From the NCBI RefSeq assembly GCF_014192055.1, contig NZ_JACHXM010000014.1, positions 1 to 64,000 on the forward strand: 64,000 nt of DNA, given 5' to 3'. The position numbers and the translations under genes were made by a program. Below, piece by piece: positions 8,857 through 17,658 of the stretch (positions are counted from its first letter, which is position 1; every line of letters starts with the position of its first letter). The stretch is from Halomonas organivorans (GTDB taxonomy: Bacteria; Pseudomonadota; Gammaproteobacteria; Pseudomonadales; Halomonadaceae). The notes beneath the pieces were generated by a model. That model was given only the letters and a program-made list of their open reading frames with translations, had not been told where the DNA came from and ran no database searches.

Positions 8857-9666
8857 TCAGTCCGTCTCGACATCACCGGGGAAGGCATAGTCATGGAAGC
8901 CCAGGCCAGCGGAAACCCGCCTACCGGCCCGGTGCAACAAGCGCACGTACTCCGCCCGTTTCTGCTCGTCATAACGAACTACCGGGAACGACAGACTGAG
9001 TGCCGCCACTGCCTGGCCGAAGCGGTCGAATACCGGTACCGACAGGCAGCGTACGCCGAGTTCTGCCTCCTCCCGGTCTTCGGCAACCCCCTCCTCCCGA
9101 ATCGACGGCAGCTCGTCCATCACGGCCTCGACGCTGGCAAGGGTGTGCTGGGTATGCGGCACGAAGTCGACCGTGTTCAACACCTTGCGCGCACGCTCGG
9201 GATCCATCCACGCCAACAGGGTCTTGCCCATGGCAGTGGAATAAACGGGGTTCCGACGGCCAATGCGCGACTGCATGCACAGGTTGAACTGAGAGTTGTA
9301 CTTATGGATGTACATGATCTGTCGGGGATCGTCATCCAGCACACCCAGGTGGATCGCTTCGTGGGTCGCTTCGGAGAGCTCGCGCATCTCGGCATCGGCC
9401 AGGCGGGTCAGATCCACGTTCTGCAGCGCCGTGGCCCCCAACTCGAAAAGCTTGAGAGTCAGCGCATACTTCTCGGATTCTTCCTCCTGAGTCACGTAGC
9501 CCAGCTCCTTCATGGTCTGCAGGAAGCGATAGGCCGTGCTCTTCGACATGAAGGTGCGCTGAGACAGCTCGGAAAGGCCGATATCTCGCTGCTCGGCCAG
9601 CCCCTCGAGAATCGAGAATACCTTCATGACGGCCGCCACATTGTCGGGTTTCTGCGATGTAGCCAT
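8857..9666 (-). CDS. IclR-family transcriptional regulator (KdgR-like)
   Basis: A 269-aa protein from ATG 9666. A GTG 12 bp further upstream is possible but has a poor ribosome site. The N-terminal winged HTH (VMKVFSILEGLAEQRDIGLSELSQRTFMSKSTAYRFLQTM, residues about 13-52) precedes an IclR ligand-binding domain with the FxxFGQAVAALSLSFP stretch. It lies between kduID and the porin/TRAP operon, and CGTTTCAT-type elements occur at its own start and before both units. It is therefore the probable KDG-responsive repressor of the locus. Its operator and ligand are inferred. Confidence 0.88.
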   Translation of the reverse strand: MATSQKPDNVAAVMKVFSILEGLAEQRDIGLSELSQRTFMSKSTAYRFLQTMKELGYVTQEEESEKYALTLKLFELGATALQNVDLTRLADAEMRELSEATHEAIHLGVLDDDPRQIMYIHKYNSQFNLCMQSRIGRRNPVYSTAMGKTLLAWMDPERARKVLNTVDFVPHTQHTLASVEAVMDELPSIREEGVAEDREEAELGVRCLSVPVFDRFGQAVAALSLSFPVVRYDEQKRAEYVRLLHRAGRRVSAGLGFHDYAFPGDVETD

Positions 9667-9680
9667 AACCCTGAGCACCT

Positions 9681-9820
9681 CGTTTCATAAAAATCGGAAT
9701 ATCGGTCTAAATTTAACGCAAAACGCCTTCTCCCGCTACTCCTCCCATGCTTCGGGTCACCCGAGAGGCCAGGTGATCATCGACCAAAGTCTATCAGGAA
9801 CACCGTTTCATTTTTATTGG
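9681..9820. promoter_or_regulatory. IclR/porin intergenic control region
   Basis: The 268-bp gap between the IclR start (9666) and the porin start (9935) is AT-rich. It contains CGTTTCATAAAAATC at 9681-9695 and CGTTTCATTTTTATT at 9804-9818. These near-identical elements are likely operators for the adjacent IclR protein. No unambiguous -35/-10 pair was assigned. Confidence 0.45.
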
Positions 9821-9934
9821 CACTGCGATACATTTTATTTGAAGCACAATACCGAAAATGAGCACACCCGCTCCACGCAGGTACAGCGGGAGTCGCAGCT
9901 CGGACAACCCACAAGAAACAACAATGGAGACGAC

Positions 9935-10675
9935 ATGCGAGCCATCCACACATCGAAACGCGTTACCGGTGCCGCCGCGACCTGCTTGGCCCTAACCCTG
10001 ACGGGTCCTGCGGTCGCCGCCGAAAATATCCTGACGATGAAGCTCGAGCACACGACCAATGACCATGCACTGACCCTGCCCAAGATCGCCATCACTCGAG
10101 TATTCGACGATGCTTCGTCACTTACCCTGGAGAAATCATGGTTCTGGCAGGAAGGAGTGCATGAGAGCGGCTGGCCAAAGCATGACGAAGGCTTCGTCAA
10201 CTACTCTCTGCCCGGCTGGAAGTTCGGCAGCCAGGATCGCTGGACACTGACGCCTCAGCTTGGCGCCAAGTTTCGCTCCAACGTGACTCGAGCCCTGGCC
10301 GCCCTCAAGCTCGGCTTTCGAGGTGACGGCTGGAGCCTGTCGGGTCGTTATCGTTACGAACATGAAACGACCCATGAAACAGCAGTCGAAGGTCGAGCCG
10401 GGCGCGTCGACCTCTATGCCAGCTACGCCATCACTGATGACTGGACGCTTCTCTACAACCCCCACTATCACTTCAAGCAAGAGAACGACTCTCCTGATTT
10501 TGGCACCGGAGACCGCGACTATCTGGAGCAGGAATTTCTGGCCTTTCGCAAGCTGAATGCCAATAACACCCTCTTCGGTGGCTACATTCGTCGCGCACCT
10601 AACAGCAGTCAATCCAGCACGGATCCTGACCAGCGTGTCAACTCATGGCTGATCGGCTACCAATATAAATTCTGA
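9935..10675 (+). CDS. Oligogalacturonate-specific porin, KdgM family
   Basis: A 246-aa outer-membrane beta-barrel. A signal peptide (MRAIHTSKRVTGAAATCLALTL.., cleavage probably after PAVAA) is followed by alternating amphipathic strands. It ends YQYKF with a C-terminal phenylalanine, typical of outer-membrane proteins. KdgM porins admit acidic oligosaccharides such as oligogalacturonates. The open frame extends 103 codons upstream, but the signal peptide and GGAGA ribosome site fix the start at 9935. It precedes the TRAP transporter that would take the substrate across the inner membrane. Confidence 0.85.
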   Translation: MRAIHTSKRVTGAAATCLALTLTGPAVAAENILTMKLEHTTNDHALTLPKIAITRVFDDASSLTLEKSWFWQEGVHESGWPKHDEGFVNYSLPGWKFGSQDRWTLTPQLGAKFRSNVTRALAALKLGFRGDGWSLSGRYRYEHETTHETAVEGRAGRVDLYASYAITDDWTLLYNPHYHFKQENDSPDFGTGDRDYLEQEFLAFRKLNANNTLFGGYIRRAPNSSQSSTDPDQRVNSWLIGYQYKF

Positions 10676-10688
10676 TCTCGATCGACCA

Positions 10689-10711
10689 GGGAGGGGAGGA
10701 TATCCCTTCCC
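10689..10711 (+). terminator. Hairpin after the porin gene
   Basis: GGGAGGGGA pairs with TCCCTTCCC (one G-U) around a 5-base loop, 14 bp after the porin stop. There is no long U-tract, so it may be a partial terminator that lowers read-through into the TRAP genes. Confidence 0.45.
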
Positions 10712-10797
10712 TTGAACTCAGGCGATGGACCAGAGATAGGGTGTTATGTTACGAGACAATAGACATACCAAAACTCCCGATCAATGAGGAAGTCGAA

Positions 10798-11286
10798 ATG
10801 GAACACGTACGTACCCTGCTCGACAGGGTCATCCTGACCGTCTGCTGCGGACTTTTTATCACCATGGTGATGGCGGCCAGCTGGCAGGTCATCAGCCGGT
10901 ATGCCCTCAACAGCCCCAGCACCATTTCGGAAGCTTTTCTTCGATTTTCCCTGGTGTGGATGTCGATGATCGCCATCGCTTACGTAGCAGGCCTTCGTGA
11001 GCATGTCAGCCTGACATTGTTTATCGACAAGCTGGATGGCCTCTGGAAAGTCATGTTGGAAATTTCGATAGAGATCCTGTTCATTTTTTTCGCCGTTTTC
11101 GTGATGATATATGGCGGAACACAGGCAGCTTACAACACCATGAGCCAGATATATCCCATGCTCGGCATCCCCAAAGGGGTCCTTTATATGTCGTTGCCTG
11201 TCTCGGGATCCATTATCGTTATTTACTGCCTGATGAACTGCCAGCAGATACTTCAAGACTCCTATAGCTTCAGGAGCCAATCATAA
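10798..11286 (+). CDS. TRAP transporter small permease (DctQ family)
   Basis: A 162-aa inner-membrane protein with four predicted helices (about residues 15-37, 47-66, 84-107 and 125-148) and the DctQ-typical SWQVISRYALNSP segment. The ATG at 10798 is chosen over an earlier in-frame TTATG region because GAGGAAG lies 7 bases before it. The stop codon overlaps the next start (TAATG), so it is translationally coupled to the large permease. It anchors the TRAP membrane complex driven by the Na+ or H+ gradient. Confidence 0.88.
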   Translation: MEHVRTLLDRVILTVCCGLFITMVMAASWQVISRYALNSPSTISEAFLRFSLVWMSMIAIAYVAGLREHVSLTLFIDKLDGLWKVMLEISIEILFIFFAVFVMIYGGTQAAYNTMSQIYPMLGIPKGVLYMSLPVSGSIIVIYCLMNCQQILQDSYSFRSQS

Positions 11287-12584
11287 TGATGCTGAATGCT
11301 GGACTAGTATTGATTCTCTCATTCCTTGGATTCCTGATCGCCGGGATCCCCATCGGGATCTGCATCGCGGCCTCATCAGCAGTCACTATACTGCTGGCGC
11401 TTCCTGTGGATATTGCCATCTTCACCACGGCACAGAAGATGGTCTCCAGCCTCGACAGCTTCACCTTACTGGCAGTGCCCTTCTTCATCCTCTCCGGTGT
11501 ATTGATGAACAATGGCGGTATCGCCCTGAGGCTAGTCAACTTTGCCAAGCTTTTCAGTGGCAAGATCCCTGGATCCCTGGCCCATACCAATATCGTTGGT
11601 AACATGATGTTCGGGGCTATCTCCGGCTCGGCAATCGCCGCTTCGACTTCCATAGGGGGCGTCATGGTTCCCATGGGGGTAAAAGAGGGTTACAGCCGTC
11701 CTTTCTCGGCATCAGCCAATATCGCATCGGCACCGACCGGCATGTTGATTCCTCCGACGACCGCCTTCATTCTCTACGCTTTGGCTAGTGGCGGCACCTC
11801 AATATCGGCACTTTTTGCCGGAGGTCTTATCGCAGGGTGTCTGTGGGGCGCCGGCTGTATGCTAGTTGCTTACCTGGTTGCCAAGTCTCGGCACTATACG
11901 ACCAGACTGGACCTTCGAGACCGCTCGGTACGGGCCATCATTGTTCAGGCTCTTCCCAGCCTGGCGCTGATAGCCATCATCATTGGCGGTATCGTTTTCG
12001 GCATTTTCACGGCGGTCGAGGCCTCAGCCATTTCGGTTCTTTATACGATGTTCTTGACGATACTCATCTATCGGACCATCGACTTCAAGGCTTTCATAGG
12101 CTCGCTGATCAAGGCCATCGAAACGACCGGCGTTATCATGCTATTGCTTGCCGCTTCCTCGGCGATGTCTTTTGCCATGTCCATCACCGGGTTGCCTGCC
12201 ACTCTAAGCGCCATGATCCTGGGAGTTTCCAACAATCCCGTCATCATTTTGCTTATCATCACTGCCATGCTATTGGTTATAGGCTGCTTCATGGATATTG
12301 GACCGGCCATCCTGATTTTCACACCGATCCTGCTACCAATCACCTCTGCGATTGGCGTTGATCCGGTGCATTTCGGCATCATCATGGTGTTCAACCTTTG
12401 TATAGGAACCATAACCCCTCCCGTTGGAACAGGACTGTTTATCGGGGCTGGGATCGCCAAAGAGAAAGTCGAGAATCTATTACTCCCACTGCTTCCATTC
12501 TATCTGGTAATTCTGGTCACGCTTCTGCTCATCACGTACGTACCCTCGATCACAATGTTCCTTCCCCGTGCCATGGGACTGTAA
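11286..12584 (+). CDS. TRAP transporter large permease (DctM family)
   Basis: A 432-aa protein with about 12 hydrophobic helices. It shows family stretches VPFFILSGVLMNNGGIALRLV, GAISGSAIAASTSIGG, PTTAFILYALASGG and GTITPPVGTGLFIG. It forms the transport channel with the DctQ subunit. The substrate is probably an unsaturated uronate oligosaccharide, given the porin before it and the GH105 enzyme after it. The substrate-binding protein gene is displaced two genes downstream. Base composition is clearly lower in GC than the neighbouring regions. Confidence 0.92.
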   Translation: MMLNAGLVLILSFLGFLIAGIPIGICIAASSAVTILLALPVDIAIFTTAQKMVSSLDSFTLLAVPFFILSGVLMNNGGIALRLVNFAKLFSGKIPGSLAHTNIVGNMMFGAISGSAIAASTSIGGVMVPMGVKEGYSRPFSASANIASAPTGMLIPPTTAFILYALASGGTSISALFAGGLIAGCLWGAGCMLVAYLVAKSRHYTTRLDLRDRSVRAIIVQALPSLALIAIIIGGIVFGIFTAVEASAISVLYTMFLTILIYRTIDFKAFIGSLIKAIETTGVIMLLLAASSAMSFAMSITGLPATLSAMILGVSNNPVIILLIITAMLLVIGCFMDIGPAILIFTPILLPITSAIGVDPVHFGIIMVFNLCIGTITPPVGTGLFIGAGIAKEKVENLLLPLLPFYLVILVTLLLITYVPSITMFLPRAMGL

Positions 12585-12618
12585 ATCTCGATTAATTCAC
12601 ACAGCATGCGAGAAACAC

Positions 12619-13758
12619 ATGAAAATATTCAGCGTTAACCATAGCCCACTGCTCAGGCAGGAAGATCGCTTCATCAGCCGAGATGAAGTAACAGCACTGA
12701 TCAAGACAACCATCGACAACCTGATCAACATCCAGGATGAGAGTGGAGAATTCCTGCTTCACCTTGACGATGGACGCACCATCGATACCAAGGGCTGGGC
12801 CGGCTGGGAATGGACACATGGTATCGGCCTGTACGGCATCTACAAGTACTATGAGCAAACCAACGATAAAGAGGCCCTCTCCATTATCGATGCCTGGTTC
12901 CATGACCGATTCGCGGAGCGCCTGGCTACCAAGAATGTCAATACTGTCTGCCCGTTTCTGACTCTCGCATACCGTTATGAGGAAACGGGTCGCAAGGAGT
13001 GGTTGCCTTACCTCGAGGCCTGGGCTGACTGGGTCATGCATGATATGCCTCGCACCGACAAGGGCGGTCTGCAACACGTTGTCTACAACAGCGAAAACCA
13101 CCAGCAGCTGTGGGATGACACACTGATGATGAGCGTGCTTCCGCTGGCCAAGATCGGACGCCTGCTCGATCGTGAAGACTACGTGGAGGAGGCCAAGTAC
13201 CAGTTTCTTGTCCATGTACAGTATCTGATGGATCGCGAGACCGGAGCCTGGTTCCATGGCTGGACATTCGATGGTCACCATAATTTTGCCAACGCTCGAT
13301 GGGCACGTGGCAATAGCTGGCTTACCATTGTCATTCCCGAGTTCCTGGAACTACTCGATCTTCCGACCCACGATCCCATTCGCCGCTACCTGCTGCAGGT
13401 CCTGGAGTCACAGGTCGATTCGCTGGCCAAGTGGCAGGCAGATTCAGGCCTTTGGCACACGCTTCTCGATGATCCGTCTTCCTATCAGGAGGCTTCCGCT
13501 ACGGCTGGTTTCGCCTACGGCATTCTCAAGGGCGTGCGGATGAGATACCTCGATGCCTCTTACTACCACATGGCGGAGAAGGCCGTTAGAGGCGTGATCG
13601 CCAACATCAATGAAGACGGCGAGCTTGCCCAGGTATCCTTCGGCACCGCCATGGGGGATGACCTCGACTACTACCGGAGCATCCCCCTGACTTCCATGCC
13701 CTATGGCCAGGCCATGGCCATCCTGTGTCTTTCCGAATACATGAGAACATATCTCTGA
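12619..13758 (+). CDS. Unsaturated uronyl (rhamnogalacturonyl) hydrolase, GH105 family
   Basis: A 379-aa protein with no signal peptide, so it is cytoplasmic. It matches the (alpha/alpha)6-barrel YteR/YesR group. Residues WEWTHGIGLYGIYKYYE, HVVYNSENHQQLWDDTLMM (the second D of WDD is the likely catalytic acid) and FANARWARGNSW are characteristic. The enzyme hydrates the C4-C5 double bond of an unsaturated uronyl residue and releases the partner sugar, typically rhamnose, plus the keto-uronate that feeds KduI. It sits between the TRAP permease and TRAP binding-protein genes. GH88 is the closest alternative family. Confidence 0.85.
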   Translation: MKIFSVNHSPLLRQEDRFISRDEVTALIKTTIDNLINIQDESGEFLLHLDDGRTIDTKGWAGWEWTHGIGLYGIYKYYEQTNDKEALSIIDAWFHDRFAERLATKNVNTVCPFLTLAYRYEETGRKEWLPYLEAWADWVMHDMPRTDKGGLQHVVYNSENHQQLWDDTLMMSVLPLAKIGRLLDREDYVEEAKYQFLVHVQYLMDRETGAWFHGWTFDGHHNFANARWARGNSWLTIVIPEFLELLDLPTHDPIRRYLLQVLESQVDSLAKWQADSGLWHTLLDDPSSYQEASATAGFAYGILKGVRMRYLDASYYHMAEKAVRGVIANINEDGELAQVSFGTAMGDDLDYYRSIPLTSMPYGQAMAILCLSEYMRTYL

Positions 13759-13821
13759 TCTTCTCTCCGAGCCAGAGAGGAGTCCTGCTCGATCCAACAA
13801 GACCAAACCAAGGAGTTGACC

Positions 13822-14823
13822 ATGAGCACGCCATATCACACCAAGGCCATTCTGGCTGCCGCTATCACCACCATTTCGCTGGGATCTGTTTCATCACAGG
13901 CCGATGACAACGTCAACATCAAGCTGGCCTACGCCCAGAACTCACAGCCGGTCAAGGATGCCTTGGCCAGGTTCGGTGAACTCGTGGAAGAGAAATCGGA
14001 TGGCTCGATCACGGTCACCTACTTCCCGGATAGCCAGTTGGGTGGCGAAAGCGAGCTGGTCGAGATGTTACAAACCGGCGCTATCGACATGACCAAGGTC
14101 TCCGGTGGCCTGATGGGAAGTTTCTCACCAGTCTATGAAGTCTTCTCCATGCCTTACCTGTTCGATGACCAGGACCACTTCTACAGGGTCATGGACAGCG
14201 ATGCCATCATGGATGACGTCTACCAATCTACCCAGGATCAAGGCTTCGTCGGTATCGGCTGGTACGACTCGGGTCAGCGCAACTTCTACACCGCAGAAAC
14301 CCCGATCAATGAAGTCTCGGATCTTGCAGGCAAGAAGATTCGGGTCATGCAGAGCCAGACCGCGGTGGACACCATGAAGCTGCTGGGCGCCTCACCGGTC
14401 GTGATGTCCCAGGAGGAAGTCTACACAGCGCTCCAACAGGGCATCCTGGACGGAGCCGAAAACAATGAATTTGCCCTTACCACGGCACGTCATGGCGAAG
14501 TAGTCAGCCATTACTCGCTGGATGGTCACACCCGCATTCCCGACATCATCCTGTTCAACAACAACACGCTCTCCAGGCTATCGGACGCTCAGCGGTCTGC
14601 CGTCATGGAGTCTATCGAGGCATCGACCGAGTTCGAGATCGAGCGCTGGTCGGAAGCCGTCGACACGGCACGTGACCGGATCCGTAACGAGTTCGGGGTC
14701 GAGATCAATGACGTCGATATCGCCCCCTTCCAGGAAGCCGTTCAGCCGATGTACGACCGTCTTCAGGATGAACCCGAGAAATATGCGCTCTATCAACAGA
14801 TCAAGGAGTTAAGCAACAAGTAA
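13822..14823 (+). CDS. TRAP transporter substrate-binding protein (DctP family)
   Basis: A 333-aa periplasmic protein. A signal peptide (about residues 1-24, cleavage near SSQA) is followed by a DctP fold with NIKLAYAQNSQPVKDALARF, DSQLGGESELVEMLQTG and GKKIRVMQSQTAVD. The last carries the family arginine that pairs with a carboxylate. An acidic sugar ligand therefore fits. ATG 13822 follows AAGGAG at 13810-13815; a TTG two codons earlier is disfavoured. It completes the DctQM system although the GH105 gene separates them. Confidence 0.9.
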   Translation: MSTPYHTKAILAAAITTISLGSVSSQADDNVNIKLAYAQNSQPVKDALARFGELVEEKSDGSITVTYFPDSQLGGESELVEMLQTGAIDMTKVSGGLMGSFSPVYEVFSMPYLFDDQDHFYRVMDSDAIMDDVYQSTQDQGFVGIGWYDSGQRNFYTAETPINEVSDLAGKKIRVMQSQTAVDTMKLLGASPVVMSQEEVYTALQQGILDGAENNEFALTTARHGEVVSHYSLDGHTRIPDIILFNNNTLSRLSDAQRSAVMESIEASTEFEIERWSEAVDTARDRIRNEFGVEINDVDIAPFQEAVQPMYDRLQDEPEKYALYQQIKELSNK

Positions 14824-14835
14824 CGCCGCGCACCT

Positions 14836-14861
14836 GGGCTGCCCGTATCATTCGGCAGCCC
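14836..14861 (+). terminator. Hairpin after the TRAP binding-protein gene
   Basis: GGGCTGCC pairs with GGCAGCCC around a 10-base loop, 13 bp after the stop. It lacks a U-tract, so it may be an mRNA-stabilising or weak termination hairpin. The rest of the 178-bp gap to the next start shows only a ribosome site. Confidence 0.4.
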
Positions 14862-15001
14862 TCCGTCACTCCCCACGGCATGAGCTTCGCCTTGAGTGAT
14901 GCATGCCCTTCGAGATGCATTCAGCCAGCGCGGCACCGAATGCGCCCTTTCCATCCGCTGACATCGACCACGACATCATCACAAGCCAACAGGAGAAAAG
15001 C

Positions 15002-15844
15002 GTGAACATTGGTATTCGGGCACACGACCTGAAGACACAACCTCTTGACGACCTGGTTGCGGACATCGCGCAACGCGGACTCGGTTCGGTGCAGCTGGCG
15101 CCGAGCAAATCATTCGATATTCCTGCTCATCCGGGAAGCCTGACGCCAGGCCTGGCGCATCGTATCGCCAGCGCCTTTCGTCGTCAGGATGTACAGATCG
15201 CTGTGCTGGGATGTTATGTCAACATCATTCATCCCGATCCAGACGAGAGACGCCGTGCCTTGAATCGCTTCAAGGAACACTTGCGCCATGCCCGCGACTT
15301 CGGCTGCGGCATCGTGGGCACGGAGACGGGCAACGTCAATGCCGACATCATCTATACCGAAGAAAATTTCCACGAGGCTCCTTTGACAGCCGTCATCGAC
15401 AGTGTCAGGGAGCTGGTCGATGAGGCGGAACGCTTCGGTGTGGTCGTCGGCATCGAACCCGGGGTCAATCACCCCATCTATTCACCCGAGACCGTCAGGC
15501 GGTTGCTGGACAGCGTGGACTCCCCTAACCTGCAGATCATCTTCGATCCAGTCAACTTCCTCACTATCGACAACTACGAACGACAGCGGGATATCTTCCG
15601 CGAGGCATTCGATTCTTGGGGAGACCGCATTGCCGTCATGCATGCCAAGGACGTTCGAGTCGCGGGGGGCGCTCTGAAGCCTGCTGCCGTCGGCCAGGGC
15701 CTGCTGGATTATGCTTTCCTGTTCGAGTGGCTGGCCCCTCGCAAGCCGAATCTCAACGTTATCCTGGACGAGGTCGAGCTCTCCGATCTCGAGGAAATCA
15801 TGGCCTTCCTGAATCGATTCCGGCCCGACTTCGCCAGACTGTGA
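15002..15844 (+). CDS. Sugar phosphate isomerase/epimerase family protein (TIM barrel)
   Basis: A 280-aa AP-endonuclease-2-like TIM barrel with acidic metal-ligand positions in VVGIEPGVNHP, QIIFDPVNFLT, VMHAKDVR and VILDEVEL. GTG 15002 is the probable start because AGGAG lies 7 bases before it. An ATG at 14903 in the same frame would add 33 residues without homology. As last gene of the uronate operon it may epimerise or isomerise a released keto-sugar or uronate, but the actual reaction is unknown. Confidence 0.75.
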   Translation: MNIGIRAHDLKTQPLDDLVADIAQRGLGSVQLAPSKSFDIPAHPGSLTPGLAHRIASAFRRQDVQIAVLGCYVNIIHPDPDERRRALNRFKEHLRHARDFGCGIVGTETGNVNADIIYTEENFHEAPLTAVIDSVRELVDEAERFGVVVGIEPGVNHPIYSPETVRRLLDSVDSPNLQIIFDPVNFLTIDNYERQRDIFREAFDSWGDRIAVMHAKDVRVAGGALKPAAVGQGLLDYAFLFEWLAPRKPNLNVILDEVELSDLEEIMAFLNRFRPDFARL

Positions 15845-15882
15845 TGGAGGATAAAGGCAGCCACCGTCCAGGCTTCGCTCCC

Positions 15883-15926
15883 CTGAAACGGCTCCAAGGA
15901 AGCCTCCTTCCCTGAAGCCGTTTCAG
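15883..15926. terminator. Nested hairpin between convergent genes
   Basis: CTGAAACGGCT pairs perfectly (11 bp) with AGCCGTTTCAG. The 22-base loop holds a second hairpin, AAGGA with TCCTT. It lies between the isomerase (+) and the GntP permease (-), as expected of a bidirectional terminator, although neither side has a U-run. Confidence 0.5.
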
Positions 15927-15961
15927 CGTCCCGGTCGACCGCTCGGCGAGGCTGGACAGGC

Positions 15962-17317
15962 TCAAGGCCAGAGCGTGGCTCCGACCAGCGTCAGCGCCAG
16001 GATCATCAGCGACACCAGTGCCTCGCCCAAGGTGTAGGTCTTGAAGCCACCGCGGACGCTGAACCCGGCAAGCTGGGTGGTGATCCAGAAGCCGCTGTCG
16101 TTGACGTGGCCGATGCTGATGCCGCCGGACAAGGCCGCCAGCGCGATCCACAGCGGATCGACGACGCCCGTCGACGCTGCACCGGCCATGATGGTCATGG
16201 CGGTGATGCCGGCGACGGTACCGGACCCCTGGGCGATGCGGAAGATGGCGGCCAGGGCGTAGGTCAGCAGGATCATGCCGAGCGCCGACTGGGTCTCCTG
16301 GAAGAGGCCATCGACCAGCATCTGGCCGATCTGGGTGGTCTCGATCACCTTGCCCAGAGAGCCTCCCGCGCCGGTGACCAGCAGCACCACACCGGCAGTC
16401 TGCAGGCCGCGCGAGGCCGAATCGTCGCGTGCCTGGCGACCCATGTCGCGCGCCGCCACCGCATAGGCCGCCAGGGCGCCGGCCATCAAGGCGACGATAC
16501 GGTCACTCAGGAAGGCGATGAACGCGGGCAGCTCGTCTCCCGCCACCAGGCCCAGTTGCTGGCAGTAGTCGTAGACGGTGCCACTCAGGATCAACAGGAT
16601 GGGCAGTGCCACCGGCGTGAGGGCCATCCACAGCGGGATATCGGGAATCTCCCGACGGCTGTCGTCTTGCGGCGCTTGCTGGGCCACGCCCATTTCATCC
16701 TTGTGCCGATTCCAGATTCCGCAGTCCAGCAGCAGGAAATAGAGTTTCATCACGATCAGCGAGGTAATGAGCCCCACCCCCAGACCGGCGAAGGTCATGA
16801 CGCCGATATCGAAGTCCAGGATCGTGGCGGCGGCCAAAGGGTTGGGCGTGGGCGGCACGATGGTATGCGACGTCGCAGCCCCGATGACCAAGGCTCCGAT
16901 GGCATAGGGCAGCGGCTTGTCCAGGGTTCGGGCCAACGCCACTCCGAGCGGCACCAGGATCACGAAGGTGACGTCGAAGAATACCGGGATCGACAGCAGG
17001 AAGCCCGTCAGCCCCAGCACATAGAGTCCCGCACTGCGCGGCGCGCTCGCCACCAGGGTGTGGGCGATCTTGTGGGCCGAGCCCGAGTCGCTCATCAGTT
17101 GGCCGATGATCACACCGAAGCCGATCGGCAGCCCGATTCCGGCCATGATGCCGCCGAAACCGCTGCTGATGGCATCGACCGTGCCGGTCATGCCCAGCTG
17201 CATGGCAAGCCCCAGATAGAGGCTGCCGATGATCAGGCTGATGGCAGCATTCAACTTGACGTACAGGATCAAAAGCAGGATCAGGGCGATGGCGATCGCC
17301 AAATGCATGATTTCCAT
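15962..17317 (-). CDS. GntP family permease (gluconate:H+ symporter type)
   Basis: A 451-aa inner-membrane protein with 12-14 hydrophobic segments. It has GntP hallmarks: GFGGIMAGIGLPIGFGVIIGQLM, TGFLLSIPVFFDVTFVILVPL, ATSHTIVPPTPNPLAAA, and GGISIGHVNDSGFWI near the C terminus. The family imports gluconate and related sugar acids such as 2-keto-3-deoxygluconate or rhamnonate. It lies downstream of the rhamnose operon on the same strand, about 150 bp after the small membrane protein gene. It could therefore import an aldonate intermediate, though that is inference. Confidence 0.88.
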   Translation of the reverse strand: MEIMHLAIAIALILLLILYVKLNAAISLIIGSLYLGLAMQLGMTGTVDAISSGFGGIMAGIGLPIGFGVIIGQLMSDSGSAHKIAHTLVASAPRSAGLYVLGLTGFLLSIPVFFDVTFVILVPLGVALARTLDKPLPYAIGALVIGAATSHTIVPPTPNPLAAATILDFDIGVMTFAGLGVGLITSLIVMKLYFLLLDCGIWNRHKDEMGVAQQAPQDDSRREIPDIPLWMALTPVALPILLILSGTVYDYCQQLGLVAGDELPAFIAFLSDRIVALMAGALAAYAVAARDMGRQARDDSASRGLQTAGVVLLVTGAGGSLGKVIETTQIGQMLVDGLFQETQSALGMILLTYALAAIFRIAQGSGTVAGITAMTIMAGAASTGVVDPLWIALAALSGGISIGHVNDSGFWITTQLAGFSVRGGFKTYTLGEALVSLMILALTLVGATLWP

Positions 17318-17372
17318 ATGGGTGGTGCTCCAGTAATGCGTTATTGGCGTTCCATGGCAACAGCGGCCCCTA

Positions 17373-17393
17373 CCCTCGCCGTGTTGGCGAGGG
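17373..17393 (-). terminator. Hairpin between the small membrane protein gene and gntP
   Basis: CCCTCGCC pairs with GGCGAGGG around GTGTT, in the 151-bp gap 17318-17468. There is no U-run on the minus strand, so it is probably a partial terminator separating gntP from the rhamnose operon. Confidence 0.4.
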
Positions 17394-17468
17394 CATGAGC
17401 GAGAGTCTTGGCAAACGGGAAACGCCGTGATGACGGCGATCCCGGAGCGGTCATTCCGCGGTAGGCGC

Positions 17469-17654
17469 TCAGACAGCGTCGGAGCGTTCTTCCCTGCCCA
17501 TCCACAGGGGAGTGACAGCGAACCAGACGACCGTGACCACCAGCATGGCCCACTTCATCGTCGTTTCGCCCATGGTGTCGACCAGGTAGAGCACGGGGAA
17601 CAGCACGGTCAACACCAGCATCGCGATCGAGATGGTCTGAAGCAGCTTGCGCAT
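17469..17654 (-). CDS. Two-helix small membrane protein coupled to the NCS1 permease
   Basis: A 61-aa protein with two hydrophobic helices (about residues 6-25 and 34-52), a basic N terminus (MRKLLQ) and a short charged C-terminal tail (GREERSDAV). I do not recognise the family. Its AGGAG ribosome site overlaps the stop codon of the upstream permease gene and lies 7 bases before ATG, so the two are translationally coupled. It may be an accessory subunit of that transporter, in the way small subunits accompany some solute symporters. That role is inferred from position only. Confidence 0.7.
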   Translation of the reverse strand: MRKLLQTISIAMLVLTVLFPVLYLVDTMGETTMKWAMLVVTVVWFAVTPLWMGREERSDAV

Positions 17655-17658
17655 GAGG

